64,000 nucleotides of DNA from Amblyomma americanum (GCF_052857255.1 NW_027526743.1:1-64000), one strand, 5' to 3'. Counted from the first letter of the stretch, positions 11,808 to 23,779 are shown. Numbers and translations: made by a program. Notes: a model not told the origin generated them from the sequence alone.

Positions 11808-11936
11808 GCGCAGTTATAAGAGAAAAAGTTTTGACGCGTATCAGAGGAACACTTGTAAAACCGATGTGTTGTGATTTAGCTCGTTTCGGTCTAAAACAGC
11901 TTGTTTCGCTGTATTAAGCAAGAATACATGCTTTTC
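11808..11936 (+). repeat. Representative 129-bp monomer (ACGCGT class)
   Basis: A canonical monomer without indels, given as reference. In order: joint GCGCAG (11808-11813); an A5 tract followed by GTTTT (11823-11832); ACGCGT (11834-11839); CAGAGGAACACTTG; TAAAACCGATGTG; GTGATTT; then two adjacent degenerate 20-bp subrepeats, each starting AGCT-Y-GTTTCG (11878-11897 and 11898-11917); then AAGAATACATGC and TTTTCGCGC across the next joint (11932-11940). By hand count it has 50 G+C of 129 (39%) and 8 CpGs. It contains two AGCT sites. The length is a multiple of three, so a frame open in one monomer can stay open into the next. Confidence 0.95.
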
Positions 11937-13873
11937 GCGCAGTTATAAGAGAAAAAGTTTTGACGCGTATCAGAGGAACACTTGTAAAACCGATGTGTTG
12001 TGATTTAGCTCGTTTCGGTCTAAAACAGCTTGTTTCGCTGTATCAAGCAAGAATACATGCTTTTCGCGCAGTTATAACAGAAAAAGTTTTGACGCCTATC
12101 AGAGGAACACTTGTAAAACCGATGTGTTCAGATTTAGCTCGTTTCGGTCTAAAACAGCTTGTTTCGTTGTATTAAGCACGAATACATGCTTTACGCGCAG
12201 TTATAGAAGAAAAAGTTTTGACGCGTATCAGAGACACTTGTAAAACCGATGTGTTGTGATTTAGCTCGTTTCGGTCTAAAACAGCTTGTTTCGTTGTATT
12301 AAGCAAGAATACATGCTTTTCGCGCAGTTATAAGAGAAAAAGTTGACGAGTATCACGTGGATACTTGTAAAACCGATGTGTTCAGATTTAGCTCGTTTCG
12401 GTCTAAAACAGCTTGTTTCGTTGTATTAAGCACGAATACATGCTTTTCGCGCAGTTAAAAGAGAAAAAGTTTTGACGAGTATCACGTGGAACACTTGTAA
12501 TACCGATGTGTTTGTTGTGATTTAGCTCGTTTCGGTCTAAAACAGCTTGTTTCGCTGTATTAGGCAAGAATACATGCTTTTCGCGCAGTTATAGGAGAAA
12601 AAGTTTTGACGAGTATCACGTGGAACACTTGTAGTACCGATGTGTAGTGATTTAGCTCGTTTCGGTCTAAAACAACTTGATTCGCTGTATTAAGCAAGAA
12701 TACATGCTTTTCGCGCAGTTATAAGAGAAAAAGTTTTGACGAGTATCACGTGGATACTTGTAAAACCGATGTGTTCAGATTTAGCTCGTTTCGGTCTAAA
12801 ACAGCTTGTTTCGTTGTATTAAGCAAGAATACATGCTTTTCGTGCAGTTATAAGAGAAAAAGTTTTGACGCGTATTAGAGAGACACTTGTAAAACCGATG
12901 TGTTGTGATTAGCTCGTTTCGGTCTAAAACAGCTTGTTTCGCTGTATTAAGCAAGAATACATGCTTTTCGCGCAGTTATAAAAGAAAAAGTTTTGACGCG
13001 TATCAGAGGAACACTTGTAAAACCGATGTGTTGTGATTTAGCTCGTTTCGGTCTAAAACAGCTTGTTTCGCTGTATTAAGCAAGAATACATGCTTTTCGC
13101 GCAGTTATAAAAGAAAAAGTTTTGACGAGTATCACTTGGAACACTTGTAGTACCGATGTGTTGTGATTTAGCTCGTTTCGGTCTAAAACAGCTTGTTTCG
13201 TTGTATTAAGCAAGAATACATGCTTTTCGCGCAGTTATAAGAGAAAAAGTTTTGACGCGTATTAGAGAGACACTTGTAAAACCGATGTGTTGTGATTAGC
13301 TCGTTTCGGTCTAAAACAGCTTGTTTCGTTGTATTAAGCAAGAATACATGCTTTTCGCGCAGTTATAAGAGAAAAAGTTTTGACGAGTATCACGTGGATA
13401 CTTGTAAAACCGATGTGTTTAGATTTACCTCGTTTCGGTCAAAAACAGCTTGTTTCGTTGTATTAAGCACGAATACATGCTTTTCGCGCAGTTAAAAGAG
13501 AAAAAGTTTTGACGAGTATCACGTGGAACACTTGTAGTACCGATGTGTTGTGATTTAGCTCATTTCGGTCTAAAACAGCTTGTTTCGCTGTATTAAGCAA
13601 GAATACATGCTTTTCGCGCAGTTATAAGAGAAAAAGTTTTGACGCGTGTCACAGGGACACTTGTGAAACCGATGTGTTCAGATTTAGCTCGTTTCGGTCT
13701 GAAACAGCTTGTTTCGTTGTATTAAGCACGAATACATGCTTTTCGCGCAGTTCTAAGAGAAAAAGTTTAGACGCGTATCAGAGGAACACTTGTAAAACCG
13801 ATGTGTTGTGATTTAGCTCGTTTCGGTCTAAAACAGCTTGTTTCGCTGTATTAAGCAAGAATACATGCTTTTC

Positions 13874-16800
13874 GCGCAGTGATAAGAGAAAAAGTTTTGA
13901 CGCGTATCAGAGGAACACTTGTAAAACCGATGTGTTGTGATTTAGCTCATTTCGGTCTAAAACAGCTTGTTTCGCTGTATTGAGCAAGAATACATGCTTT
14001 TCGCGCAGTTATAAGAGAAAAAGTTTTGACGCGTATCAGAGGAACACTTGTAAAACCGATGTGTTGTGATTTAGCTCATTTCGGTCTAAAACAGCTTGTT
14101 TCGCTGTATTAAGCAAGAATACATGCTTTTCGCGCAGTTATAAGAGAAAAAGTTTTGACGCGTGTCACAGACACACTTGTAAAACCGATGTGTTCAGATT
14201 TAGCTCGTTTCGGTCTAAAACAGTTTGTTTCGTTGTATTAAGCACGAATACATGCTTTACGCGCAGTTATAGAAGAAAAAGTTTTGACGCGTATCAGAGA
14301 CACTTGTAAAACCGATGTGTTGTGATTTAGCTCGTTTCGGTCTAAAACAGCTTGTTTCGTTGTATTAAGCAAGAATACATGCTTTTCGCCAAGTTATAAG
14401 AAAAAAAGTTTTGACGAGTATCGCGTGGATACTTGTAAAACCGATGTGTTCAGATTTAGCTCGTTTCGGTCTAAAACAGCTTGTTTCGTTGTATTAAGCA
14501 CGAATACATGCTTTTCGCGCAGTTATAAGAGAAAAAGTTTTGACGAGTATCACGTGGAACACTTGTAATACCGATGTGTTGTGATTTAGCTCGTTTCGGT
14601 TTAAAACAGCTTGTTTCGCTGTATTAAGCAAGAATACATGCTTTTCGCGCAGTTATAAGAGAAAAAGTTTTGACGCGTAATAGAGGAACACTTGTAAAAC
14701 CGATGTGTTGTGATTTAGCTCATTTCGGTCTAAAACAGCTTGTTTCGCTGTATTAAGCAAGAATACATGCTTTTCGCGCAGATATAAGAGAAAAAGTTTT
14801 GACGCGTGTCACAGGGACACTTGTGAAACCGATGTGTTCAGATTTAGCTCGTTTCGGTCTGAAACAGCTTGTTTCGTTGTATTAAGCACGAATACATGCT
14901 TTTCGCGCAGTTATAGAAGAAAAAGTTTTGAGTATCACGTGGAACACTTGTAATACCGATGTGTTGTGATTTAGCTCGTTTCGGTTTAAAACAGCTTGTT
15001 TCGCTGTATTAAGCAAGAATACGTGCTTTTCGCGCAGTTATAAGAGAAAAAGTTTTGACGCGTATCAGAGGAACACTTGTAAAACCGATGTGTTGTGATT
15101 TAGCTCATTTCGGTCTAAAACAGCTTGTTTCGCTGTATTAAGCAAGAATACATGCTTTTCGCGCAGTTATAAGAGAAAAAGTTTTGACGCGTGTCACAGA
15201 CACACTTGTAAAACCGATGTGTTCAGATTTAGCTCGTTTCGGTCTAAAACAGCTTGTTTCGTAGTAATAAGCAAGAATACATGCTTTTCGCGCAGTTATA
15301 AAAGAAAAAGTTTTGACGCGTATCAGAGGAACACTTGTAAAACCTTTGTGTTGTGATTTAGCTCGTTTCGGTCTAAAACAGCTTGTTTCGCTGTATTAAG
15401 CAAGAATACATGCTTTTCGCGCAGTTATAAGAGAAAAAGTTTTGACGAGTATCACGTGGATACTTGTAAAACCGATGTGTTCAGATTTAGCTCGTTTCGG
15501 TCTAAAACAGCTTGTTTCGTTGTATTAAGCACGAATACATGCTTTTCGCGCAGTTATAAGAGAAAAAGTTTTGACGCGTATCAGAGGAACACTTGTAAAA
15601 CCGATGTGTTCCGATTTAGCTCGTTTCGGTCTAAAACAGCTTGTTTCGTTGTATTAAGCAAGAATACATGCTTTTCGCCAAGTTATAAGGGAAAAAGATT
15701 TGACGAGTATCGCGTGGATACTTGTAAAACCGATGTGTTCAGATTTAGCTCGTTTCGGTCTAAAACAGCTTGTTTCGTTGTATTAAGCACGAATACATGC
15801 TTTTCGCGCAGTTATAAGAGAAAAAGTTTTGACGAGTATCACGTGGAACACTTGTAATACTGATGTGTTGTGATTTAGCTCGTTTCGGTCTAAAACAGCT
15901 TGTTTCGCTGTATTAAGCAAGAATACATGCTTTTCGCGCAGTTATAAGAGAAAAAGTTTTGACGCGTATCAGAGGAACACTTGTAAAACCGATGTGTTGT
16001 GATTTAGCTCATTTCGGTCTAAAACAGCTTGTTTCGCTGTATTGAGCAAGAATACATGCTTTTCGCGCAGTTATAAGAGAAAAAGTTTTGACGCGTATCA
16101 GAGGAACACTTGTAAAACCGATGTGTTCCGATTTAGCTCGTTACGGTCTAAAACAGCTTGTTCGTTGTATTAAGCAAGAATACATGCTTTACGCGCAGTT
16201 ATAGAAGAAAAAGTTTTGACGCGTATCAGAGACACTTGTAAAACCGATGTGTTGTGATTTAGCTCGTTTCGGTCTAAAACAGCTTGTTTCGTTGTATTAA
16301 GCAAGAATACATGCTTTTCGCCAAGTTATAAGAAAAAAAGTTTTGACGAGTATCGCGTGGATACTTGTAAAACCGATGTGTTCAGATTTAGCTCGTTTCG
16401 GTCTAAAACAGCTTGTTTCGTTGTATTAAGCAAGAATACATGCTTTTCGCGCAGTTATAAGAGAAAAAGTTTTGACGAGTATCACGTGGAACACTTGTAA
16501 TACCGATGTGTTGTGATTTAGCTCGTTTCGGTTTAAAACAGCTTGTTTCGCTGTATTAAGCAAGAATACATGCTTTTCGCGCATTTATAAGAGAAAAAGT
16601 TTTGACGCGTATCAGAGGAACACTTGTAAAACCGATGTGTTGTGATTTAGCTCATTTCGGTCTAAAACAGCTTGTTTCGCTGTATTAAGCAAGAATACAT
16701 GCTTTTCGCGCAGTTATAAGAGAAAAAGTTTTGACGCGTGTCACAGGGACACTTGTAAAACCGATGTGTTCAGATTTAGCTCGTTTCGGTCTGAAACAGC

Positions 16801-17094
16801 TTGTTTCGTTGTATTAAGCACGAATACATGCTTTTCGCGCAGTTATAAGAGAAAACGTTTAGACGCGTATCAGAGGAACACTTGTAAAACCGATGTGTTG
16901 TGATTTAGCTCGTTTCGGTCTAAAACAGCTTGTTTCGTAGTATTAAGCAAGAATACATGCTTTTCGCGCAGTTATAAGAGAAAAAGTTTTGACGCGTATC
17001 AAAGGAACACTTGTAAAACCTTTGTGTTGTGATTTAGCTTGTTTCGGTCTAAAACAGCTTGTTTCGCTGTATTAAGCAAGAATACATGCTTTTC
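13874..17094 (+). repeat. Beta-type satellite, mixed monomer order
   Basis: About 25 monomers of classes known from alpha and beta in an order I did not find elsewhere in the window. Private markers are a CGCCAAGTTATAAG joint (near 14389, 15668, 16320) with ATCGCGTGG, TTGAGTATCACG (deletion, near 14930) and TTACGGTC (near 16142). The CGCCAAG monomer appears three times in slightly different neighbourhoods. The longest open frame of the window (133 codons, GTG start, 15456-15857) lies here and is not considered a gene. Confidence 0.85.
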
Positions 17095-17734
17095 GCGCAG
17101 TTATAAGAGAAAAAGTTTTTACGCGTGTCACAGGGACACTTGTGAAACCGATGTGTTCAGATTTAGCTCGTTTCGGTCTGAAACAGCTTGTTTCGTTGTA
17201 TTAAGCACGAATACATGCTTTTCGCGCAGTTATAAGAGAAAAGGTTTAGACGCGTATCACAGGGACACTTGTAAAACCGATGTGTTCAGATTTAGCTCGT
17301 TTCGGTCTAAAACAACTTGTTTCGTTGTATTAAGCACGAATACATGCTTTAGGCGCAGTTATAGAAGAAAAAGTTGACGCGTATTAGACACTTGTAAAAC
17401 CGATGTGTTGTGATTTAGCTCGTTTCGGTCTAAAACAGCTTGTTTCGTTGTATTAAGCACGAATACATGCTTTTCGCGCAGTATTAAGAGAAAAAGTTTT
17501 GACGAGTATCACGTGGAACACTTGTAATACCGATGTGTTGTGATTTAGCTCGTTTCGGTTTAAAACAGCTTGTTTCGCTGTATTAAGCAAGAATACATGC
17601 TTTTCGCGCAGTTATAAGAGAAAAAGTTTTGACGCGTATCAGAGGAACACTTGTAAAACCGATGTGTTGTGATTTAGCTCATTTCGGTCTAAAACAGCTT
17701 GTTTCGTTGTATTAAGCAAGAATACATGCTTTTC
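17095..17734 (+). repeat. HOR alpha tail (monomers 24-28)
   Basis: Five monomers matching 3039-3678: the GTGTCACAGGG monomer with TTGTGAAACC, the GGTTTAGACGC monomer ending CTTTAGG, the short ATTAGACAC monomer, the CAGTATTAAGAG monomer and the final CTCATTTCGG monomer. A private T replaces G in GTTTTTACGC near 17119. The block leads straight into monomer 1 of the next alpha copy. Confidence 0.88.
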
Positions 17735-19296
17735 GCGCAGTTATAAGAGAAAAAGTTTTGACGCGTGTCACAGACACACTTGTAAAACCGATGTGTTCAG
17801 ATTTAGCTCGTTTCGGTCTGAAACAGCTTGTTTCGTAGTAATAAGCAAGAATACATGCTTTTCGCGCAGTTATAAGAGAAAAAGTTTTGACGCGTATCAG
17901 AGGAACACTTGTAAAACCTTTGTGTTGTGATTTAGCTCGTTTTGGTCTAAAACAGCTTGTTTCGCTCTATTAAGCAAGAATACATGCTTTTCGCGCAGTT
18001 ATAAGAGAAAAAGTTTTGACGCGTATTAGAGAGACACTTGTAAAACCGATGTGTTGTGATTTAGCTCGTTTCGGTCTAAAACAGCTTGTTTCGTTGTATT
18101 AAGCAAGAATACATGCTTTTCGCGCAGTTATAAGAGAAAAAGTTTTGACGAGTATCACGTGGATACTTGTAAAACCGATGTGTTCAGATTTAGCTCGTTT
18201 CGGTCTAAAACAGCTTGTTTCGTTGTATTAAGCACGAATACATGCTTTTCGCGCAGTTATAAGAGAAAAAGTTTTGACGCGTATCAGAGGAACACTTGTA
18301 AAACCGATGTGTTTTGATTTAGCTCATTTCGGTCTAAAACAGCTTGTTTCGCTGTATTGAGCAAGAATACATGCTTTTCGCGCAGTTATAAGAGAAAAAG
18401 TTTTGACGCGTATCAGAGGAACACTTGTAAAACCGATGTGTTCCGATTTAGCTCGTTTCGGTCTAAAACAGCTTGTTTCGTTGTATTAAGCACGAATACA
18501 TGCTTTACGCGCAGTTATAGAAGAAAAAGTTTTGACGCGTATCAGAGACACTTGTAAAACCGATGTGTTGTGATTTAGATCGTTTCGGTCTAAAACAGCT
18601 TGTTTCGTTGTATTAAGCAAGAATACATGCTTTTCGCCCAGTTATAAGAGAAAAAGTTTTGACGAGTATCACGTGGATACTTGTAAAACCGATGTGTTCA
18701 GATTTAGCTCGTTTCGGTCTAAAACAGCTTGTTTCGTTGTATTAAGCAAGAATGCATGCTTTTCACGCAGTTATAAGAGAAAAAGTTTTGACGAGTATCA
18801 CGCGGAACACTTGTAATACCGATGTGTTGTGATTTAGCTCGTTTCGGTTTAAAACAGCTTGTTTCGCTGTATTAAGCAAGAATACATGCTTTTCGCGCAG
18901 TTATAAGAGAAAAAGTTTTGACGCGTATCAGAGGAACACTTGTAAAACCGATGTGTTGTGATTTAGCTCATTTCGGTCTAAAACAGCTTGTTTCGTTGTA
19001 TTAAGCAAGAATACACGCTTTACGCGCAGTTATAGAAGAAAAAGTTTTGACGCGTATTAGAGAGACACTTGTAAAACCGATGTGTTGTGATTTAGCTCGT
19101 TTCGGTCTAAAACAGCTTGTTTCGTTGTATTAAGCAAGAATACATGCTTTTCGCGCAGTTATAAGAGAAAAAGTTTTGACGAGTATCACGTGGATACTTG
19201 TAAAACCGATGTGTTCAGATTTAGCTCGTTTCGGTCTAAAACAGCTTGTTTCGTTGTATTAAGCACGAATACATGCTTTTCGCGCAGTTATAAGAG

Positions 19297-19334
19297 TATC
19301 ACGATTATCACGAGTTATAAGAGTATCACGAGTA
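19297..19334 (+). repeat. 34-bp expansion, type A (HOR alpha copy 4)
   Basis: Matches the copy 1 element at offset 17,734. Confidence 0.9.
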
Positions 19335-19848
19335 AGTTTTGACGAGTATCACGTGGAACACTTGTAATACCGATGTGTTGTGATTTAGCTCGTTTCGGTC
19401 TAAAACAGCTTGTTTCGCTGTATTAAGCAAGAATACATGCTTTTCGCGCAGTTATAAGAGAAAAAGTTTTGACGAGTATCACTTGGAACACTTGTAGTAC
19501 CGATGTATTGTGATTTAGCTCGTTTCGGTCTAAAACAACTTGATTCGCTGTATTAAGCAAGAATACATGCTTTTCGCGCAGTTATAAGAGAAAAAGTTTT
19601 GACGCGTATTAGAGAGACACTTGTAAAACCGATGTGTTGTGATTTAGCTCGTTTCGGTCTAAAACAGCTTGTTTCGTTGTATTAAGCAAGAATACATGCT
19701 TTTCGCGCAGTTATAAGAGAAAAAGTTTTGACGAGTATCACGTAGATACTTGTAAAACCGATGTGTTCAGATTTAGCTCGTTTCGGTCTAAAACAGCTTG
19801 TTTCGTTGTATTAAGCACGAATACATGCTTTTCGCGCAGTTATAAGAG

Positions 19849-19886
19849 TATCACGAGTATCACGAGTTATAAGAGTATCACGAGTA
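19849..19886 (+). repeat. 34-bp expansion, type B (HOR alpha copy 4)
   Basis: Alpha form (ATCACGAG), at offset 17,734 from copy 1. Confidence 0.9.
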
Positions 19887-21411
19887 AGTTTTGACGAGTA
19901 TCACGTGGAACACTTGTAATACCGATGTGTTGTGATTTAGCTCGTTTCGGTCTAAAACAGCTTGTTTCGCTGTATTAAGCAAGAATACATGCTTTTCGCG
20001 CAGTTATAAGAGAAAAAGTTTTGACGAGTATCACTTGGAACACTTGTAGTACCGATGTGTTGTGATTTAGCTCGTGTCGGTCTAAAACAACTTGATTCGC
20101 TGTATTAAGCAAGAATACAGGTTTTCCCGCAGTTATAAAAGAAAAAGTTTTGACGCGTATCAGAGGAACACTTGTAAAACCGATGTGTTGTGATTTAGCT
20201 CATTTCGGTCTAAAACAGCTTGTTTCGCTGTATTAAGCAAGAATACATGCTTTTCGCGCAGTTATAAGAGAAAAAGTTTTGACGAGTATCACGTGGATAC
20301 TTGTAAAACCGATGTGTTCAGATTTAGCTCGTTTCGGTCTAAAACAGCTTGTTTCGTTGTATTAAGCAAGAATACATGCTTTTCGCGCAGTTATAAGAGA
20401 AAAAGTTTTGACGCGTATTAGAGAGACACTTGTAAAACCGATGTGTTGTGATTTAGCTCGTTTCGGTCTAAAACAGCTTGTTTCGTTGTATTAAGCAAGA
20501 ATACATGCTTTTCGCGCAGTTATAAGAGAAAAAGTTTTGACGAGTATCACGTGGATACTTGTAAAACCGATGTGTTCAGATTTAGCTCGTTTCGGTCTAA
20601 AACAGCTTGTTTCGTTGTATTAAGCACGAATACATGCTTTTCGCGCAGTTATAAGAGAAAATGTTTTGACGCGTATCAGAGGAACACTTGTAAAACCGAT
20701 GTGTTGTGATTTAGCTCATTTCGGTCTAAAACAGCTTGTTTCGCTGTATTAAGCAAGAATACATGCTTTTCGCGCAGTTATAAGAGAAAAAGTTTTGACG
20801 CGTGTCACAGGGACACTTGTGAAACCGATGTGTTCAGATTTAGCTCGTTTCGGTCTGAAACAGCTTGTTTCGTTGTATTAAGCACGAATACATGCTTTTC
20901 GCGCAGTTATAAGAGAAAAGGTTTAGACGCGTATCACAGGGACACTTGTAAAACCGATGTGTTCAGATTTAGCTCGTTTCGGTCTAAAACAACTTGTTTC
21001 GTTGTATTAAGCACGAATACATGCTTTAGGCGCAGTTATAGAAGAAAAAGTTGACGCGTATTAGACACTTGTAAAACCGATGTGTTGTGATTTAGCTCGT
21101 TTCGGTCTAAAACAGCTTGTTTCGTTGTATTAAGCACGAATACATGCTTTTCGCGCAGTATTAAGAGAAAAAGTTTTGACGATTATCACGTGGAACACTT
21201 GTAATACCGATGTGTTGTGATTTAGCTCGTTTCGGTTTAAAACAGCTTGTTTCGCTGTATTAAGCAAGAATACATGCTTTTCGCGCAGTTATAAGAGAAA
21301 AAGTTTTGACGCGTATCAGAGGAACACTTGTAAAACCGATGTGTTGTGATTTAGCTCATTTCGGTCTAAAAGAGCTTGTTTCGCTGTATTAAGCAAGAAT
21401 ACATGCTTTTC

Positions 21412-22700
21412 GCGCAGTTATAAGAGAAAAAGTTTTGACGCGTGTCACAGACACACTTGTAAAACCGATGTGTTCAGATTTAGCTCGTTTCGGTCTGAAA
21501 CAGCTTGTTTCGTAGTAATAAGCAAGAATACATGCTTTTCGCGCAGTTATAAGAGAAAAAGTTTTGACGCGTATCAGAGGAACACTTGTAAAACCTTTGT
21601 GTTGTGATTTAGCTCGTTTTGGTCTAAAACAGCTTGTTTCGCTCTATTAAGCAAGAATACATGCTTTTCGCGCAGTTATAAGAGAAAAAGTTTTGACGCG
21701 TATTAGAGAGACACTTGTAAAACCGATGTGTTGTGATTTAGCTCGTTTCGGTCTAAAACAGCTTGTTTCGTTGTATTAAGCAAGAATACATGCTTTTCGC
21801 GCAGTTATAAGAGAAAAAGTTTTGACGAGTATCACGTGGATACTTGTAAAATCGATGTGTTCAGATTTAGCTCGTTTCGGTCTAAAACAGCTTGTTTCGT
21901 TGTATTAAGCACGAATACATGCTTTTCGCGCAGTTATAAGAGAAAAAGTTTTGACGCGTATCAGAGGAACACTTGTAAAACCGATGTGTTGTGATTTAGC
22001 TCATTTCGGTCTAAAACAGCTTGTTTCGCTGTATTGAGCAAGAATACATGCTTTTCGCGCAGTTATAAGAGAAAAAGTTTTGACGCGTATCAGAGGAACA
22101 CTTGTAAAACCGATGTGTTCCGATTTAGCTCGTTTCGGTCTAAAACAGCTTGTTTCGTTGTATTAAGCACGAATACATGCTTTACGCGCAGTTATAGAAG
22201 AAAAAGTTTTGACGCGTATCAGAGACACTTGTAAAACCGATGTGTTGTGATTTAGCTCGTTTCGGTCTAAAACAGCTTGTTTCGTTGTATTAAGCAAGAA
22301 TACATGCTTTTCGCCCAGTTATAAGAGAAAAAGTTTTGACGAGTATCACGTGGATACTTGTAAAACCGATGTGTTCAGATTTAGCTCGTTTCGGTCTAAA
22401 ACAGCTTGTTTCGTTGTATTAAGCAAGAATACATGCTTTTCGCGCAGTTATAAGAGAAAAAGTTTTGACGAGTATCACGCGGAACACTTGTAATACCGAT
22501 GTGTTGTGATTTAGCTCGTTTCGGTTTAAAACAGCTTGTTTCGCTGTATTAAGCAAGAATACATGCCTTTCGCGCAGTTATAGGAGAAAAAGTTTTGACG
22601 CGTATCAGAGGAACACTTGTAAAACCGATGTGTTGTGATTTAGCTCATTTCGGTCTAAAACAGCTTGTTTCGCTGTATTAAGCAAGAATACATGCTTTTC
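21412..22700 (+). repeat. Higher-order repeat alpha, copy 5, monomers 1-10
   Basis: Ten alpha monomers in standard order, then a switch into beta at 22701, the same switch point as at 9678. Private changes include AAAATCGATG near 21850 and ATGCCTTTCGC near 22562. With the following block it forms an 'alpha start plus beta' compound parallel to 8645-12582. Confidence 0.88.
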
Positions 22701-23741
22701 GCGCAGTTATAAGAGAAAAAGTTTTGACGCGTGTCACAGGGACACTTGTAAAACCGATGTGTTCAGATTTAGCTCGTTTCGGTCTGAAACAGCTTGTTTC
22801 GTTGTATTAAGCACGAATACATGCTTTTCGCGCAGTTATAAGAGAGAAAGTTTAGACACGTATCAGAGCAACACTTGTAAAACCGATGTGTTGTGATTTA
22901 GCTCGTTTCGGTCTAAAACAGCTTGTTTCGTAGTATTAAGCAAGAATACATGCTTTTCGCGCAGTTATAAGAGAAAAAGTTTTGACGCGTATCAGAGGAA
23001 CACTTGTAAAACCTTTGTGTTGTGATTTAGCTCGTTTCGGTCTAAAACAGCTTGTTTCGCTGTATTAAGCAAGAATACATGCTTTTCGCGCAGTTATAAG
23101 AGAAAAAGTTTTGACGCGTGTCACAGGGACACTTGTAAAACCGATGTGTTCAGATTTAGCTCGTTTCGGTCTAAAACAACTTGTTTCGTTGTATTAAGCA
23201 CGAATACATGCTTTAGGCGCAGTTATAGAAGAAAAAGTTGACGCGTATTAGACACTTGTAAAACCGATGTGTTGTGATTTAGCTCGTTTCGGTCTAAAAC
23301 AGCTTGTTTCGTTGTATTAAGCAAGAATACATGCTTTTCGCGCAGTTATAAGAGAAAAAGTTTTGACGAGTATTACGTGGATACTTGTAAAACCGATGTG
23401 TTCAGATTTAGCTCGTTTCGGTCTAAAACAGCTTGTTTCGTTGTATTAAGCAAGAATACACGCTTTACGCGCAGTTATAGAAGAAAACGTTTTGACGCGT
23501 ATCAGAGAGACACTTGTAAAACCGATGTGTTGTGATTTAGCTCGTTTCGGTCTAAAACAGCTTGTTTCGTTGTATTAAGCAAGAATACATGCTTTTCGCG
23601 CAGTTATAAGAGAAAAAGTTTTGACGAGTATCACGTGGATACTTGTAAAACCGATGTGTTCAGATTTAGCTCGTTTCGGTCTAAAACAGCTTGTTTCGTT
23701 GTATTAAGCACGAATACATGCTTTTCGCGCAGTTATAAGAG

Positions 23742-23779
23742 TATCACGATTATCACGAGTTATAAGAGTATCACGAGTA
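23742..23779 (+). repeat. 34-bp expansion, type A (beta copy 2)
   Basis: Offset 13,023 from the beta copy 1 element. Confidence 0.9.

Larger units (their letters stand above)
9678..13873 (+). repeat. HOR beta, copy 1, shared core (32 monomers)
   Basis: A second reproducible monomer order. Landmarks: AGAGAGAAAG followed by TTTAGACACG at 9818; CCTTTGTG monomer (9936); AACAACTTG monomer ending CTTTAGG (10065); ATTAGACAC monomer (10194); expansion monomers at 10704 and 11256; GACGCCTATC monomer (12066); GTATTAGGCAAG (near 12560); GTGATTAGC monomers (near 12906 and 13285); TTTAGATTTACCTCG monomer (near 13419). The core recurs with offset 13,023 at 22701-25599 and with offset 15,919-15,923 at 25859-29792. 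A private 4-bp duplication (GTGTTTGTTGTG, near 12508) explains the change in the second offset. Confidence 0.9.
17735..21411 (+). repeat. Higher-order repeat alpha, copy 4 (28 monomers)
   Basis: Complete 28-mer at offset 17,734 from copy 1, with expansion monomers at 19282 and 19834. It shares the private GTGTTTTGATTT variant of copy 1 (near 578 and 18312) that both arms of copy 2 lack, so copy 1 is its closest relative in the window. It is one base shorter because of an irregular stretch near 20110 (ACAGGTTTTCCCGC). Another private change is TTTAGATCG near 18576. Confidence 0.92.

Noticed and set aside
11878..11900. RNA polymerase III internal promoter or tRNA-derived SINE
   Set aside because: GTTTCGGTCTA only partly resembles a B box (GGTTCGANTCC). 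There is no matching A box at the usual distance, no tRNA fold and no terminal features of a SINE.
11898..11917. CENP-B box
   Set aside because: TTTCGTTGTA resembles the first half of NTTCGNNNNANNCGGGN, but the required CGGG is replaced by AAGC in every monomer I checked.
15456..15857. 133-codon open frame as a repeat-protein gene
   Set aside because: It begins at GTG inside the satellite, consists only of three monomers read in one frame, has no separate promoter or unique domain, and ends at the first 130-bp monomer. The same peptide pieces recur wherever permissive monomers adjoin.
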